A stretch of 64,000 nt of DNA, from positions 1 through 64,000 of the forward strand of contig NZ_JAHKQA010000030.1 of NCBI RefSeq assembly GCF_018860705.1, read 5' to 3'. This DNA comes from Citreicella sp. C3M06. GTDB lineage: Bacteria; Pseudomonadota; Alphaproteobacteria; Rhodobacterales; Rhodobacteraceae. The notes beneath the pieces were generated by a model. The model did no database searches, had not been told where the DNA came from, and worked only from the letters and a program-made list of their open reading frames with translations. Positions 61,815-64,000 of this stretch are shown here, piece by piece. Within the stretch, counting starts at the first letter, position 1. Each line of letters opens with the position of its first letter. A program made the position numbers and the translations under genes.

Positions 61815-62330
61815 ATGAAACGCCTGATCGACAATTTCGAAGGCTGGGTCTGCGCGCTGCTGTTCCTTGGCATGACGTTGCTGGGGTTTGCCAACGTGGT
61901 GGTGCGCTACCTCACCAGCTATTCCTTTGCCGCGACGCAAGAACTGTTGCTGACCGGGTTCCTGCTGATCACGGTGTTCGGCGCCAGCCTCGCCGCGCGC
62001 GAGGGCCAGCATCTTGCGGTGACCTATTTCGCCGGGCTGTTCGGCACGCGGGTCGAGAGCGGGTTCAAGATCGTTGCCGCCGCCATCAGCACCGTGCTGC
62101 TGGCGCTTGCGGCATGGTACTGCCTTGATCTGTTGCGCAACCAGCTGGCCTCGGGCGTGACCACGCCGGGGCTGGGGCTGCCCGCGTGGTATTATTCCGC
62201 CGCGCTGCCGCTGGCCTTTGTGCTGATCGCCATCCGCACCGTGCAATTCGCCGTTGCCGATTGGCGCGACACTCATGCCGGGCGGCCTGCCGCGCCAATC
62301 GAGGAGCCTCGGAGCTATGCCGATGTTTGA
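61815..62330 (+). CDS. TRAP transporter small permease (DctQ family)
   Basis: 171 aa with four transmembrane helices. It begins LIDNFEGWVCALLFLGMTLL and contains ATQELLLTGFLLITVFGASLAAREGQHLAV, a typical DctQ signature. GGGAGGA lies upstream of the ATG at 61815. It partners DctM; its stop overlaps the DctM start region by 14 nt. Confidence 0.9.
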   Translation: MKRLIDNFEGWVCALLFLGMTLLGFANVVVRYLTSYSFAATQELLLTGFLLITVFGASLAAREGQHLAVTYFAGLFGTRVESGFKIVAAAISTVLLALAAWYCLDLLRNQLASGVTTPGLGLPAWYYSAALPLAFVLIAIRTVQFAVADWRDTHAGRPAAPIEEPRSYADV

Positions 62331-63648
62331 GGATGTCAGTGCCGGCACGCAGATGCTGATCCTGTTCGCGACGCTGCTGTTGATCCGGGTGCCGGTCGCC
62401 TTTTCGCTGGGGATTTCGGCCATGTACGCCATGTGGCAGATGGGCTTCGGGCTCGACATGGTGGGCGATCTGATCTCGTCGGGGATCACCAAGTTCTCGC
62501 TGCTGGCGATCCCGTTCTTCATCCTTGCGGGGATGCTGATGGGCACCGCCGGGCTGGCCGACCGCATGGTGCGGTTCTTCCGCATCCTCATCGGTTCGCT
62601 GCCGGGAGGCATGGGGGTTGTGGGCGTCGTGGTGTCGCTGTTCTGGGGCGCGGTGTCGGGGTCGGGTCCGGCCTCGGTCGCGGCCATCGGGCCGATGATC
62701 ATGCGCGGCATGGTCGAAGACGGCTATTCGCGCGCCTATGCCGCCGCGCTTGTCTGCACCGGCGCGGCGCTCAGCATCGTCATTCCGCCGTCGATCGGTC
62801 TGGTCGTTTACGGCGTCATCGCCGAGGTGTCGATCGGCAAGCTGTTCATCGCGGCGATCCTGCCGGGGCTGGTGATGGGCGTCATGATGCTGGCCACCCT
62901 GCCCTTTGCCCGCCGCGGCGCCCCCGAGGCGCAGGGCCGCCTTGCCGCCCGCAACGCCCGCGAACTGGCGCTGAGCGATGCCCCGTGGATCGCGCAGCTC
63001 TGGCAGAGTTTCCGCGATGCCTTCTGGGGCCTGCTGACCCCGGTGGTGATCCTTGGCGGCATCTATGTCGGCATTTTCACCCCGACCGAAGCCGCGGTGG
63101 TCGCGGCGGTCTATGCCATTGTGCTTGGCTTTGCCTATCGCACGCTGACCCTGAGCAGCCTGATGATCGCGGTGCAGGATGCGGCGCGGGCCTCGGCCGT
63201 GGTGATGATGGTGGTGACCTTCGCCAGCCTCTTTGGCTGGGTGGTCACGGTCGATGACGTGGTCGGAAAATATTCCGAGGCGCTGCTAAGCTTCAGCCAC
63301 GCGCCGTTCCTTGTCCTTATGGTGATGGCGCTGGTGCTGCTGGTGGCGGGCATGTTCATGGATGCGATCACCATCATGTTCATCTGCCTGCCGATCTTCC
63401 TGCCGGTGGTGCATGAAATGGGCTGGGATCCGGTGTGGTTCGGCATCTTCCTGTCGATCACCCTTGCCATCGGGCTGTTCACTCCGCCGGTCGGTATCAA
63501 CCTGTTCGTTGCGGCCAACATCACCGGCCTGACGCTGGAACGCATCGCTGGCGCGGCGCTGCCGTTCCTGCTGACGGCGATCATCGGCATCGCGGTGGTC
63601 GGCGCATGGCCCGGGCTGACGCAATACCTGCCGAACTGGATGCAATGA
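62317..63648 (+). CDS. TRAP transporter large permease (DctM family)
   Basis: 443 aa with around 12 transmembrane helices. It has the DctM blocks AIPFFILAGMLMGTAGLADRMVRF, WGAVSGSGPASVAAIGPMI, IPPSIGLVVYGVIAEVSIGKLF and GLFTPPVGINLFVAANI. It moves the substrate with sodium symport at the inner membrane. The start ATG at 62317 overlaps the end of the DctQ gene; ATG at 62323 is an alternative, with GGAG 8 nt upstream. A strong hairpin follows the stop. Confidence 0.92.
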   Translation: MPMFEDVSAGTQMLILFATLLLIRVPVAFSLGISAMYAMWQMGFGLDMVGDLISSGITKFSLLAIPFFILAGMLMGTAGLADRMVRFFRILIGSLPGGMGVVGVVVSLFWGAVSGSGPASVAAIGPMIMRGMVEDGYSRAYAAALVCTGAALSIVIPPSIGLVVYGVIAEVSIGKLFIAAILPGLVMGVMMLATLPFARRGAPEAQGRLAARNARELALSDAPWIAQLWQSFRDAFWGLLTPVVILGGIYVGIFTPTEAAVVAAVYAIVLGFAYRTLTLSSLMIAVQDAARASAVVMMVVTFASLFGWVVTVDDVVGKYSEALLSFSHAPFLVLMVMALVLLVAGMFMDAITIMFICLPIFLPVVHEMGWDPVWFGIFLSITLAIGLFTPPVGINLFVAANITGLTLERIAGAALPFLLTAIIGIAVVGAWPGLTQYLPNWMQ

Positions 63649-63652
63649 CAGA

Positions 63653-63679
63653 GGGGGGGCAGGCGCGCCTTGCCCCCCT
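63653..63679 (+). terminator. Terminator after the TRAP operon
   Basis: GGGGGGCA ... TGCCCCCC (8-bp arms at 63654-63661 and 63671-63678) with a self-complementary GGCGCGCC in the loop. It lies 5 bp after the DctM stop. Confidence 0.7.
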
Positions 63680-63732
63680 GCCCCGCGCGGGGCTAGTCTG
63701 TGCGCCAGCCACCGCAGCCAGGCCCGCATCGC

Positions 63733-64000
63733 ATGACCAAGCCAGAACCCACCTCGGGGGCGCAGAGCCTTCACCGCGCCGTCGCGATCCTGCGCCTTGT
63801 TGCCGCCAATGCGCAGAGCGGCATCCGCCTGTCAGAGCTGTGCAAACGCACAGGGCTGGCGCGCACCACGGTGCACCGGATGCTGGGTGCGCTGGTCGGC
63901 GAAGGGCTGGTCGAACAGGATGCGGACACCGATCTCTATCATCTCGGGCGCGAAGCATGGCTGATGGGCCTTGCCGCGCAGGGGCGCTTTGGCATGGAAA
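63733..64000 (+). CDS. IclR-family transcriptional regulator (partial, cut by window end)
   Basis: First 89 residues only. Winged-helix part: SLHRAVAILRLVAANAQSG, then LSELCKRTGLARTTVHRMLGALVGEGLVEQD. It is a second IclR-type protein with no matching palindrome pair visible in its short upstream gap. The C-terminal effector domain lies outside the window. Confidence 0.85.
   Translation, partial: MTKPEPTSGAQSLHRAVAILRLVAANAQSGIRLSELCKRTGLARTTVHRMLGALVGEGLVEQDADTDLYHLGREAWLMGLAAQGRFGME

Overview
This 64 kb window is high-GC DNA that reads as a chromosomal stretch from a marine-type alphaproteobacterium of the Rhodobacterales (Roseobacter/Paracoccaceae). The support is a Fur/Mur-type regulator lacking the usual zinc CxxC motifs beside sitABCD, two perfect full CtrA boxes (TTAA-N7-TTAAC), a TRAP transporter catabolic cluster under an IclR regulator, and IS30/IS3/IS110/IS21/ISNCY remnants of types common there. 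No rRNA, tRNA or CRISPR array was seen.

Layout. 0-2.1 kb: decayed IS30 and IS3 copies carrying short tandem repeats and small palindromic inserts. 2.2-6.7 kb: fur/mur divergent from a sitABCD manganese/iron ABC importer, with two Fur-type palindromes between them. 6.8-53.5 kb: one large exopolysaccharide (EPS) and surface-protein region. It holds an undecaprenyl-phosphate sugar transferase (ExoY type), an export protein (ExoF type), a chain-length copolymerase/tyrosine kinase (ExoP type), a polymerase/ligase (ExoQ type), a Wzx-like flippase, nine or more glycosyltransferases, a GT-C membrane transferase, an acyltransferase, a methyltransferase, an epimerase/reductase and three different sulfotransferases. 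It also holds a small secreted GH16 glycanase and three giant RTX (type I secretion) proteins: a Calx-beta adhesin, a G8/beta-helix protein and a GH16-SGNH bifunctional enzyme. A glycerol-3-phosphate-dehydrogenase-like oxidoreductase and its partner lie near the end. 53.5-55.7 kb: a graveyard of IS110, IS21 (istB), ISNCY and IS3 fragments. 56-64 kb: a catabolic unit of tandem-PPC protein, acyl-CoA ligase and thiolase, an IclR regulator and a divergent TRAP transporter (DctPQM), with a second, truncated IclR gene at the window end.

How it fits together. ExoY-type priming, sequential glycosyl transfer, flipping, polymerisation and export would build a polysaccharide. Three sulfotransferases, a methyltransferase and an acyltransferase point to a decorated, probably sulfated polymer. 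The RTX proteins look like extracellular partners of that polymer: one adhesive, one CEMIP/TMEM2-like and one that could both cut and de-esterify it. No type I secretion ABC/MFP genes lie in the window, so the exporter must be elsewhere. The most novel items are the GH16-SGNH-RTX fusion, the G8/beta-helix-RTX protein, and the palindromic inserts in the transposase remnants.
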